Origin: Verrucomicrobiota bacterium
GTDB lineage: Bacteria; Verrucomicrobiota; Verrucomicrobiia; Verrucomicrobiales; Verrucomicrobiaceae
Direction of reading: 5' to 3'
NCBI GenBank assembly: GCA_023429545.1
Contig: JAEYUU010000074.1
Span: 1 to 5,906, forward strand
DNA: 5,906 nucleotides
Every line of letters starts with the position of its first letter. Positions within the stretch are counted from its first letter, which is position 1. Of the stretch, positions 1 to 5,365 are shown piece after piece. The position numbers and the translations under genes were made by a program. The notes beneath the pieces are model-generated. The model ran no database searches. It saw only the letters and a list, made by a program, of their open reading frames with translations, and was not told the DNA's origin.

Positions 1-183
1 GATCTGAAGGACAACATGTCCTTCGAGTGGAAGGCGAGCCCGGACAAGGACCAGGCCTACCTGCTCAAGAAGAATGACGCCAACGGCAAACCCAATGACC
101 GTTACGTCGAGTCCGTGCTGGACGAACTGCTCATCCAGCCGCCACTCAACGCGCCCAAACCGCCACACGAGCCGTCTCTGTAG
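1..183 (+). CDS. C-terminal fragment of an unidentified protein
   Basis: Reading frame 1 is open from the left edge to a TAG at 181-183 and gives the last 60 residues of a protein whose start lies outside the window. The fragment is hydrophilic, with many charged residues (DLKDNMSFEWKASPDKDQAY near its start), and closes with a proline-rich tail (QPPLNAPKPPHEPSL). No catalytic motif or membrane segment is visible and I do not recognise the family. Codon use looks coding: third positions are mostly G or C. It converges on the leftward gene ending at 269. The 85-base gap between them has small hairpins but no clear T-tract terminator. Confidence is good that it is coding and nil for function. 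Confidence 0.7.
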   Translation, partial: DLKDNMSFEWKASPDKDQAYLLKKNDANGKPNDRYVESVLDELLIQPPLNAPKPPHEPSL

Positions 184-243
184 AGAAGAGCACCCGTGGT
201 GGTTTCAAGTCCTCTGGAGGAACTGGGGCGGGTGTGACTTGGA

Positions 244-255
244 ATGGGCGCCCAT
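244..255. repeat. 12-base perfect palindrome in a convergent intergenic gap
   Basis: ATGGGCGCCCAT reads the same on both strands. It lies between the 3' ends of two converging genes and is followed by an overlapping second palindrome, CCCATGGG (251-258). As RNA it could fold only as a 4-bp stem with a GCGC loop, extended by CTTG (238-241) pairing with CAAG (260-263) across an internal loop. No T-run follows on either strand, so it is not a convincing intrinsic terminator. A weak bidirectional end signal, a protein-binding site or chance are all possible. Confidence 0.3.
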
Positions 256-268
256 GGGACAAGACCGC

Positions 269-1015
269 CTAGTCCAGCTTGAACGACTGGACTATACCCG
301 GCAGGTCCCCCTTCACTCCCACATCATGGACCGTTTTGATTTGCGGATCCTCAGTGGTGGCCAGCATGATGATGGTCACACCCTTGGTCGCTCCCGGCTT
401 GCGCACCAGCAACACTTTGCCGAAGATTTTCACGTCCCCTCTAGGTGTGCCTTTGAGTTCCGATTCGAAGATCATGGCTCGCCCCTTGTATCCGGATACT
501 TCTTCCTCGAACTGCGAGACTTCGCGGTATCCGGGAAAGCCCGCGGCGAATTGGGAGCCAAGTTGCTGCATCAGCAGCGGCATGGCCACCGCATCCACCC
601 CATCGCTGGGGATGTTGAAATAGCCCACGCCAAAGTTCTCAAACGTGAAGTTGTCTTCGCTGCCGGGGGCCGTTCCCTCCTCCACTTTGACAAAGTTGCC
701 GGAACTCGGCACAATCTGGAACTGCGGCGGATAACTGAAGGAGAAGGGCACATAGTGCTCCACCATCCCCTGCGGAATGTTGTCAGGGGCGCTGCTGTAT
801 GTCTTCCAATCCGACGGCACAGCGATGGACTTGCTGACGCTCTCGGCTTTCTCCACCACCTTCTGCGCGGTGTAGGCGATGAATCCCGCAATCCCCAGGC
901 CCACCAGCCCCAGCAACAGCAGACACCCGCACCCGCCGAGGATCCATGGCATGGCACTCTTCTTGTTGGAAGGCTGCGGAGGGACGGCGGAAGGGTAGGT
1001 GGGAGGTGTGTTCAC
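269..1015 (-). CDS. Single-pass membrane protein with probable PsbP/Mog1-like outer domain
   Basis: Hypothetical protein of 248 residues. A short, Pro-rich N-terminus (about residues 1-20, NTPPTYPSAVPPQPSNKK) precedes one strong hydrophobic segment (about 23-49) holding the Cys/Gly-rich stretch GGCGCLLLLGLVGLG. A 'KVVEKAESVSK' linker helix follows, then a soluble domain (about 66-248). That domain has the rhythm of PsbP/Mog1-like folds: an early 'PFSFSYPPQFQI' strand (90-101), a central 'GRAMIFESE' strand, a 'VTIIMLAT' strand (213-220) and a final 'LPGIVQSFKLD' helix-strand. The fold assignment is inferred from pattern only. The TM position suggests an N-in anchor with the domain outside the cytoplasm. 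The start is GTG: an in-frame TGA lies 30 bases upstream with no ATG between, and the only internal alternative is Met22, which would remove the Pro-rich tail. No Shine-Dalgarno site is seen. The gene probably has its own transcript, since a terminator-like hairpin and an AT-rich patch lie upstream. Confidence 0.75.
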   Translation of the reverse strand: MNTPPTYPSAVPPQPSNKKSAMPWILGGCGCLLLLGLVGLGIAGFIAYTAQKVVEKAESVSKSIAVPSDWKTYSSAPDNIPQGMVEHYVPFSFSYPPQFQIVPSSGNFVKVEEGTAPGSEDNFTFENFGVGYFNIPSDGVDAVAMPLLMQQLGSQFAAGFPGYREVSQFEEEVSGYKGRAMIFESELKGTPRGDVKIFGKVLLVRKPGATKGVTIIMLATTEDPQIKTVHDVGVKGDLPGIVQSFKLD

Positions 1016-1056
1016 GTACGTGGTGGGCTGCTTGGCTCCATTTCAAGCACAGGCTG

Positions 1057-1075
1057 AAAGATAATTCAATAAAAC
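1057..1075 (-). promoter_or_regulatory. AT-rich patch, possible promoter of the membrane-protein gene
   Basis: This A/T-rich island in a GC-rich region lies 42-60 bases upstream of the GTG start at 1015. Read on the minus strand it contains TTATCT (1064-1059), which could act as a -10 element. No good -35 box sits at the right spacing, so this is only a candidate. It lies just beyond the putative terminator of the upstream methyltransferase gene, which is where a promoter would be expected. Confidence 0.3.
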
Positions 1076-1085
1076 CGTGCTACGG

Positions 1086-1109
1086 AAAAACCCATTGCCT
1101 CCACGGGTT
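1086..1109 (-). terminator. Probable intrinsic terminator of the methyltransferase gene
   Basis: On the minus strand, about 20 bases after the methyltransferase stop codon, AACCCGT pairs with ATGGGTT (7 bp including one G-T wobble) around the 7-base loop GGAGGCA. The 3' arm runs into a five-T stretch (GGGTTTTTCC), two T of which are in the stem. The short stem and short T-tract make it moderate in strength, but position and order are right. Confidence 0.5.
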
Positions 1110-1129
1110 ATCCGGCATTGCATTCTGCC

Positions 1130-1897
1130 CTACCGTCCCCAATGCACCCATGTGTCATATTCCACCGACACCTGTCCGCCGACTTGGTGCTTTTCAAAAA
1201 TGCGTTTCAGCTCGCCAGTCATCTCCTCATGCCCGCGCTGGCCCACTGTAGGCGCGTATGAGGAAGAGAGCAGCCGTCCCTTCAGCCCTTCATAGTCGAA
1301 ACGCTGCACATTGGGGAAGGCCTCTGAGCTGTACTTCCCCTCGCGGAAGAAGCTCCCGAGCACCCCGTCATCCACCAGTTCGTGACGCACCTGCCCGTAG
1401 TCCGTGGCATGCTTCACCAGCAGCGCTTCATACGCCACGAGGAAGGGTGTGGAATCCACCCTGCGGACATTCCAGATGAGCGCGACCCAGCCCCACGGCT
1501 TGAGGATGCGGTCAAACTCCGCGCGCGTGGCCTCGCGAGGAAACCAGTGGAAGGCCTGGGCCGCCACAATCAGATCCACCGACTGCTCCGGCAGCGTGGT
1601 GGCAGTGGAGGGTGCCGCCACACTCTGAAAACCAGGCCTTTCACCCAGCATCTGCTCCGCCGCTGCGCGCATCTCGGCATTCGGCTCCACGGCATGCACC
1701 GCGCAGCCGGTGCGCAACAGATACTCGGCGGAAATGCCCGTCCCTGAGCCGATGTCCGCCACCACGGAGTCCGCGTTCAGACCGGTCTCCTCCCGGAGCA
1801 AGTCGAGCACACCAGGCGGATAGCCGGGGCGGTACTTCACATAGTCTGCGACGCGGTTGGAGAAGCGCTTCTCCGGTTCACGGGACTCTTCAGGCAT
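1130..1897 (-). CDS. Class I SAM-dependent methyltransferase (Methyltransf_11 type)
   Basis: A complete 255-residue protein that should transfer a methyl group from S-adenosylmethionine to an unidentified small molecule in the cytosol. The N-terminus has the 'RFSNRVADYVKYRPGYP' signature (11-27) common in this group. Motif I, VADIGSGTG (46-54), forms the glycine-rich SAM loop. The acidic end of strand 2 is Glu71 (HAVEPNAEMR), which binds the ribose. Post-motif 'SVDLIVAAQAFHWF' (106-119) and 'ILKPWGWVALIWN' (131-143) complete the Rossmann-like core. The remainder, with 'SSSYAP' at 211-216, is the variable substrate-binding part. The nearest known relatives are generic methyltransferases resembling trans-aconitate and yeast Tmt1/Crg1 enzymes, but substrate cannot be read from sequence. 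The start is ATG, an in-frame TGA lies 24 bases upstream, and only a weak GGA precedes it. The gene follows the dehydrogenase by 105 bases with no terminator between, so cotranscription is possible. Confidence 0.9.
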   Translation of the reverse strand: MPEESREPEKRFSNRVADYVKYRPGYPPGVLDLLREETGLNADSVVADIGSGTGISAEYLLRTGCAVHAVEPNAEMRAAAEQMLGERPGFQSVAAPSTATTLPEQSVDLIVAAQAFHWFPREATRAEFDRILKPWGWVALIWNVRRVDSTPFLVAYEALLVKHATDYGQVRHELVDDGVLGSFFREGKYSSEAFPNVQRFDYEGLKGRLLSSSYAPTVGQRGHEEMTGELKRIFEKHQVGGQVSVEYDTWVHWGR

Positions 1898-2002
1898 GAG
1901 CCAATCATCCAGGAAAACTCAGAGCCGCACAACCAACACGTTCCTGATGGATGAGCTTGCCGGGCCACACCCCTGCGGCCCAGCGCACCACTCCACCACC
2001 CA

Positions 2003-3022
2003 TCACTCCAGATCATTCTTCAGCACCACACGATACCGCGCCTTTCCTGCTCGCACATGGTCGAGAGCTTCATTCACCTCACTCATGGGAAACTCCTCGA
2101 TGATCGGCGGAATCTCATGCCGCGCCGTGAAGTCCAGCATCTTCGCCACGGTGGCCGGACTGCCCAGCGGTGATCCGGAGATGCTTTTCTGTCCGCCGAT
2201 GAGGGAGAACGCCGCCACGGGAATGGGCTCCAGCACTGCGCCCACCAGATGCAGGCGTCCCTTCGGCGCCAGGCTTCCAAGGATGGCATCCCACGGGAGT
2301 GCCACATTCACGGTGCTGATGATGAAATCGAGCGAGCGCGCAATCTTCTTGAGCTGCGAGGCGTCACGTGAGTTCACCACCTGATGCGCTCCCATCTTCA
2401 TCGCCTCATCGCGCTTGGCATCGCTCGAGGTGAAAGCCACCACCTCACAGCCCCACTTGCTGAGGAACTGCACCGCCATATGACCGAGGCCACCAATGCC
2501 AATCACCCCCACACGATCCGTGGGGCGAACGTCAAACTGCACAATCGGATTGAACACCGTGATGCCGCCGCAGAAAAGCGGTCCCGCGCTGGTGACCTCC
2601 AGAACATCCGGCAGCGGCGTGGCCCAGGCCCAGTGGGCCCGCACCCGATTCGCGAAGCCGCCGTGCCTTTTCACGATGGTCTGCTCCGCCTTCGGACACA
2701 GGTTGTGATTTCCAGAGAGGCACTGCGCACAGGCCATGCAACTCTCCGAGTACCACCCCACGCCCACACGCTGCCCCACCTTAACGCCCTTCACGTTGTC
2801 CCCAGCCGCCACGATGCGCCCCACAATCTCATGGCCCGGCACCAGCGGATACGCGGACTGCCCCCATTCGTTGTCGATCATGGACAGGGCGCTGTGGCAC
2901 ACGCCGCAGTACTCCACGGAAATTTCCACCTGTTCATCGCGCAAATATCCGGGGTCGAAGGAGAACGACTCCAGTTTTTTTCCTTTTTCCGGAACGGCAA
3001 ATCCTTGAAAGCTGCTTTTCAT
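2003..3022 (-). CDS. Zinc-dependent alcohol dehydrogenase, CAD/YahK type
   Basis: A complete 339-residue medium-chain dehydrogenase/reductase, probably a cytosolic NADP(H)-dependent aldehyde reductase of the cinnamyl-alcohol-dehydrogenase group. Catalytic zinc ligands are Cys42 (CGVCHS), His64 with the adjacent Glu65 (VPGHEIVG) and Cys151 (AGPLFCGGIT). The structural zinc site is complete: Cys95, Cys98, Cys101 and Cys109 in the spacing C-x2-C-x2-C-x7-C. The cofactor-binding Rossmann domain has GIGGLG (175-180), and 'VVAFTSSDAKRDEA' (194-207) after strand 2 has the Ser-Ser-x-x-Lys pattern of NADP-preferring members. Length is normal. Ala45 and Ser47 stand where many CADs have the Asp and His of 'CHSDLH'. 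The substrate is unknown. ATG start; the eight bases before it (GTCCTTCC) contain no Shine-Dalgarno, and a nested inverted repeat (3031-3092) occupies the leader, so translation may depend on RNA structure. Confidence 0.93.
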   Translation of the reverse strand: MKSSFQGFAVPEKGKKLESFSFDPGYLRDEQVEISVEYCGVCHSALSMIDNEWGQSAYPLVPGHEIVGRIVAAGDNVKGVKVGQRVGVGWYSESCMACAQCLSGNHNLCPKAEQTIVKRHGGFANRVRAHWAWATPLPDVLEVTSAGPLFCGGITVFNPIVQFDVRPTDRVGVIGIGGLGHMAVQFLSKWGCEVVAFTSSDAKRDEAMKMGAHQVVNSRDASQLKKIARSLDFIISTVNVALPWDAILGSLAPKGRLHLVGAVLEPIPVAAFSLIGGQKSISGSPLGSPATVAKMLDFTARHEIPPIIEEFPMSEVNEALDHVRAGKARYRVVLKNDLE

Positions 3023-3030
3023 GGAAGGAC

Positions 3031-3092
3031 AGTCTGAGGGTGGGTGAGTGAACCGCCCACGCGCTACTCTTCGCAGCCGTGGGTTTCAGACT
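3031..3092 (-). promoter_or_regulatory. Nested inverted repeats in the leader of the dehydrogenase gene
   Basis: On the minus strand AGTCTGA (3092-3086) pairs perfectly with TCAGACT (3037-3031), which ends eight bases before the ATG. Inside it CCCACG (3083-3078) pairs with CGTGGG (3061-3056). That inner stem gains three more pairs, GCT (3077-3075) with AGC (3065-3063), around one bulged base. The region between the inner hairpin and the closing arm contains CCCAC (3044-3040), which could compete with CCCAC (3083-3079) for the GTGGG at 3060-3056. No T-run follows, so it is not a standard terminator. It could be a cis-acting RNA switch covering the translation start, an operator, or chance. It does not match any riboswitch class I recognise. 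Confidence 0.35.
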
Positions 3093-3128
3093 TCATACGG
3101 CCTTCCCGGCGCACTAGTCCGCAAAAAG

Positions 3129-4703
3129 CTACAAGCCCTTCAACATTTCCAGCGCCTGCTTCTCAAACATCGCCTGCCATTCCGGCGCCACCAGGGTGTC
3201 ACAATCTTCCTGCGCATACCCGCTATTGGCCCGCTGGGTTGCCGTGGGTGTGTAGTAGATGTAGCCATTTGTATACCCCGCGATGAAGGAGTGGGGATGG
3301 GGCGCGACTTTCTTGATGTTCAGCCCGACTTCCACGGTCACTTCACCAGGAAAGGTCACCATGCGGAATTCTCCCACACGAATGCCAACCATCTCCACGT
3401 CCAAGGTGTCATTTCCCGCCGCCACTGTCTGCGCGAGATGCTTCTTCAGCAGCGCCAGATTGGTGTTCAGCCGGGCGAGTTTCTCCATAATCTCGACGTT
3501 GTGCAGGTAGGCTTCGACGCTCACACGATTGTCCGCATCGAGACGCAGGTAATCCTCCCTGCCGATGGCCTTCTGCTGAAGGTACTGCTGCACGTGCGAA
3601 GATGGCTGCCCGGGTGAGAGACGCTGCTGAACCAGCAACGGCAGGAATGATTTGAAATTGATGTTCGTGGAACGCAGCGACCGTGTGAGCTTCACCTGCT
3701 CCGCTTCATTGGCCGCGATGCGCCGCTCGAAGTCTTTGCCACGGGGAAGTGCCAGAGTGTGCTTCGTCACCTTGAGTTCGGCCTCCGCGTTCGTGCTCAT
3801 CTTCCTCACGACACGCATCACACTGAGGCCGAGCATCGTGCCCAGCGGCTCCGCCTGCGGAGGTTGCGCCACACCCTTGTAACCCGCAGGATTGATATCT
3901 CCTCCACACCCCTGGATGAAGAACGCGAGCGCCTCGCCACCCAGTTCTTCCTCGATTACCTCCGAGGCAAAGCCCGGGTAGTCCGCGGAATTTCCCGTGC
4001 TGGGCGGATTCATGATGGGATGACAGGCGAAGTTGTACACCACGGCCAGCGGTCTGCCGTCGGCATGATCGATTCGGAGAATGCCAATCTCCGGGTCAAT
4101 CGGCCCCACCTCCTTCACATCTTCATCACGAGGCAGTGGGTATGCCCGGCGCATGTCCACCTCGCTGCCATCCTTCATTTTCAGCCGGCGATTCTCGCTG
4201 ATGCGCTCCTCCCTCCCCTCACCCACCGCCACGCGCGCCGGAGCTGTCTTCTGCCATGCCTCCTTCACCGCTTGCACGGTCAGCGCCGCTGTATCCGCTC
4301 GCACCACGCCATGACAATGGCTGGCGTTGATGACCACGCTTTCCGGTGCCACACCGAGGTCCCTTTGCAGTTCACCCCGCACGGTCGCCAGAAAGCCATT
4401 CCCGATGCGTCCAATCTCGCCGATGGAAACAGCATCAATCGTGATGAGCACCACGGTCGTCCCTCCAGTCTTCAGCACCAGCGCCTTTGCATAAAGAGGA
4501 TCATTTACCGGGCCCGCCATCCGGTCAGTAATCTCCACCCGCGCCGCACCTGCATGCAGCGCCTCCGCCGCTGTGCTGGAGAGGGGCAGCCAGCCCCCCA
4601 ATATCGTCAGCAGCAGCAGGACAGGCAGACTCCGGGTGGACTTCCGTTTGTGAAGCAGCGTCATCGCTTCAACAACCGCATGGGAATGAGAACGGCGGGG
4701 CAT
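3129..4703 (-). CDS. Secreted ceramidase-fold hydrolase-like protein lacking the nucleophilic Ser
   Basis: 524 residues with a signal peptide: basic LLHKRKSTRS, a hydrophobic run (about 26-41) and a likely cleavage after AEA (46-48). The mature part matches the N-terminal domain of neutral/alkaline non-lysosomal ceramidases, which hydrolyse the amide bond of ceramide using zinc. Visible landmarks in family order are 'NASHCHG' (126-132, zinc His), 'NFACHP' (224-229, second zinc His), 'QGCGGDINP' (264-272), 'TFPGEVTVE' (450-458, zinc Glu454) and 'GYTNGYIYYTPT' (476-487, zinc Tyr). The family nucleophile is the Ser of GDVSPN; here the position is Asn271, so true ceramidase activity is doubtful. 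The C-terminal Ig-like domain of full ceramidases is absent, and a charged helical stretch (about 322-425) sits between the motifs. The ATG at 4664 (Met14) is an equally good start: it leaves a normal-length signal peptide and has GAAG close upstream. Residue numbers use the 4703 start. Confidence 0.82.
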   Translation of the reverse strand: MPRRSHSHAVVEAMTLLHKRKSTRSLPVLLLLTILGGWLPLSSTAAEALHAGAARVEITDRMAGPVNDPLYAKALVLKTGGTTVVLITIDAVSIGEIGRIGNGFLATVRGELQRDLGVAPESVVINASHCHGVVRADTAALTVQAVKEAWQKTAPARVAVGEGREERISENRRLKMKDGSEVDMRRAYPLPRDEDVKEVGPIDPEIGILRIDHADGRPLAVVYNFACHPIMNPPSTGNSADYPGFASEVIEEELGGEALAFFIQGCGGDINPAGYKGVAQPPQAEPLGTMLGLSVMRVVRKMSTNAEAELKVTKHTLALPRGKDFERRIAANEAEQVKLTRSLRSTNINFKSFLPLLVQQRLSPGQPSSHVQQYLQQKAIGREDYLRLDADNRVSVEAYLHNVEIMEKLARLNTNLALLKKHLAQTVAAGNDTLDVEMVGIRVGEFRMVTFPGEVTVEVGLNIKKVAPHPHSFIAGYTNGYIYYTPTATQRANSGYAQEDCDTLVAPEWQAMFEKQALEMLKGL

Positions 4704-4846
4704 GGCAGGAAATGGGAGTGCGCGTACACGAAAGCGACGCTGTCCTACCCCATTCCACGGCGGGTTCTTTCACCACATTGCATTCAACCCGGCTGAACCC
4801 AAAATTTTGCAGCCAATTCTGAGGACTCGTGCGATGCTGGGAAACC
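4704..4846. promoter_or_regulatory. Divergent intergenic region between the ceramidase-fold gene and osmC
   Basis: This region must hold the promoters of two diverging genes. It contains a 15-base imperfect palindrome TTCAACCCGGCTGAA (4783-4797, 6 of 7 pairs) and, overlapping it, a wider inverted repeat GGGTTC (4763-4768) / GAACCC (4795-4800). TTGCAT (4778-4783), 17 bases before AAAATT (4801-4806), has promoter spacing toward osmC but poor consensus match. The palindrome would lie between these boxes, where a repressor operator could sit. GAGGA (4821-4825) is the best ribosome-binding-like site but is 21 bases from the osmC ATG. No confident minus-strand promoter was found. Confidence 0.35.
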
Positions 4847-5272
4847 ATGAAACACAAAGCATCAGCAATCTGGAACGGTGGTCTCAAGGACGGCAGCGGA
4901 ACTCTGACCACGGGCTCAGGTGTGCTTTCCTCAGTCCCCTACTCCTTCCGCACCCGCTTCGAGGGTGAACATGGCACCAACCCGGAAGAACTCGTCGGCG
5001 CGGCTCACGCAGGGTGCTTCTCCATGGCGTTCTCGATGATTCTCGGCATGGCCGGAATGACACCGCAGAAGATTGAAACCGAGGCCACCGTCACCTTGGA
5101 GAAAGTCGGAGACGGATTCCAGGTCACGGCGAGCCACCTTGATGTGAAGGCCACCATCCCCGGTGCAGACGAGACAGCCTTTCAGGAAGCGGCAGAATCG
5201 GCCAAGGCCAACTGCCCCATCTCCAAGCTGCTCAATGCCAAAATTACCATGACGGCTGCGTTGGAAGCTTGA
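4847..5272 (+). CDS. osmC: OsmC family peroxiredoxin (organic hydroperoxide resistance)
   Basis: A complete 141-residue protein of normal family length. OsmC proteins are cytosolic thiol peroxidases that reduce organic hydroperoxides, and in E. coli they are induced by osmotic and stationary-phase stress. The sequence follows E. coli OsmC throughout: 'RFEGEHGTNPEELVGAAHAG' (37-56), the peroxidatic Cys57 in 'HAGCFSMAFS', and the resolving Cys123 in 'ANCPISKLL'. The 'FEGExGTNPEEL' motif and 'SGVL' near residue 24 place it in OsmC proper rather than Ohr. The ATG at 4847 is chosen because it matches the family N-terminus (KHKASAIWNGGLKDGSGT). An in-frame GTG at 4829 would add six residues unlike the family, with GAGGA only three bases away. 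GGGAAA just before the ATG may be a weak ribosome binding site. An intrinsic terminator follows 32 bases after the stop, so the gene is probably monocistronic. Confidence 0.95.
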   Translation: MKHKASAIWNGGLKDGSGTLTTGSGVLSSVPYSFRTRFEGEHGTNPEELVGAAHAGCFSMAFSMILGMAGMTPQKIETEATVTLEKVGDGFQVTASHLDVKATIPGADETAFQEAAESAKANCPISKLLNAKITMTAALEA

Positions 5273-5304
5273 TGGCATCCATCTATCGACAGGTTTTTTC
5301 TTCC

Positions 5305-5335
5305 GAGGCATCCCATGAGGGATGCCTCTATTTTT
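5305..5335 (+). terminator. Intrinsic terminator of osmC
   Basis: GAGGCATCCC (5305-5314) pairs perfectly with GGGATGCCTC (5319-5328) around the 4-base loop ATGA, followed by TATTTTT. This is a 10-bp GC-rich stem with a T-run, starting 32 bases after the osmC stop. Read on the minus strand the hairpin is followed by GGAAGAAAAAACC, with no T-run, so it is one-directional and does not clearly end the converging gene. Confidence 0.92.
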
Positions 5336-5365
5336 GGCCAAACCTCTGATCTTTGGTGGCCGACG

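Noticed and set aside
74..1057. 327-codon plus-strand open frame
   Set aside because: It is antisense to the membrane-protein gene and overlaps the upstream gene end. The product is rich in His, Arg and Gly with no domain logic, typical of a shadow frame in GC-rich DNA.
1962..1981. GGGCC/GGCCC hairpin between the dehydrogenase and methyltransferase genes as a terminator
   Set aside because: Only five pairs around a 10-base loop and no T-run on the minus strand, so it gives no reason to separate the two transcripts.
2384..3037. 217-codon plus-strand open frame
   Set aside because: It is the shadow of the alcohol dehydrogenase, which has all its zinc ligands and cofactor motif on the minus strand.
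1130..4703. A single functional operon or biosynthetic cluster of methyltransferase, dehydrogenase and ceramidase-like genes
   Set aside because: Gaps are each about 105 bases, no pathway links the three products, and no transporter, regulator or core synthase is present.
3759..4796. 345-codon plus-strand open frame
   Set aside because: It is antisense to the ceramidase-fold gene, whose family motifs are clear. The product is His/Arg-rich with no recognisable motif.
4829..4846. GTG start extending osmC by six residues
   Set aside because: The added residues do not match OsmC N-termini, and GAGGA would be only three bases from the GTG. The ATG at 4847 fits the family.
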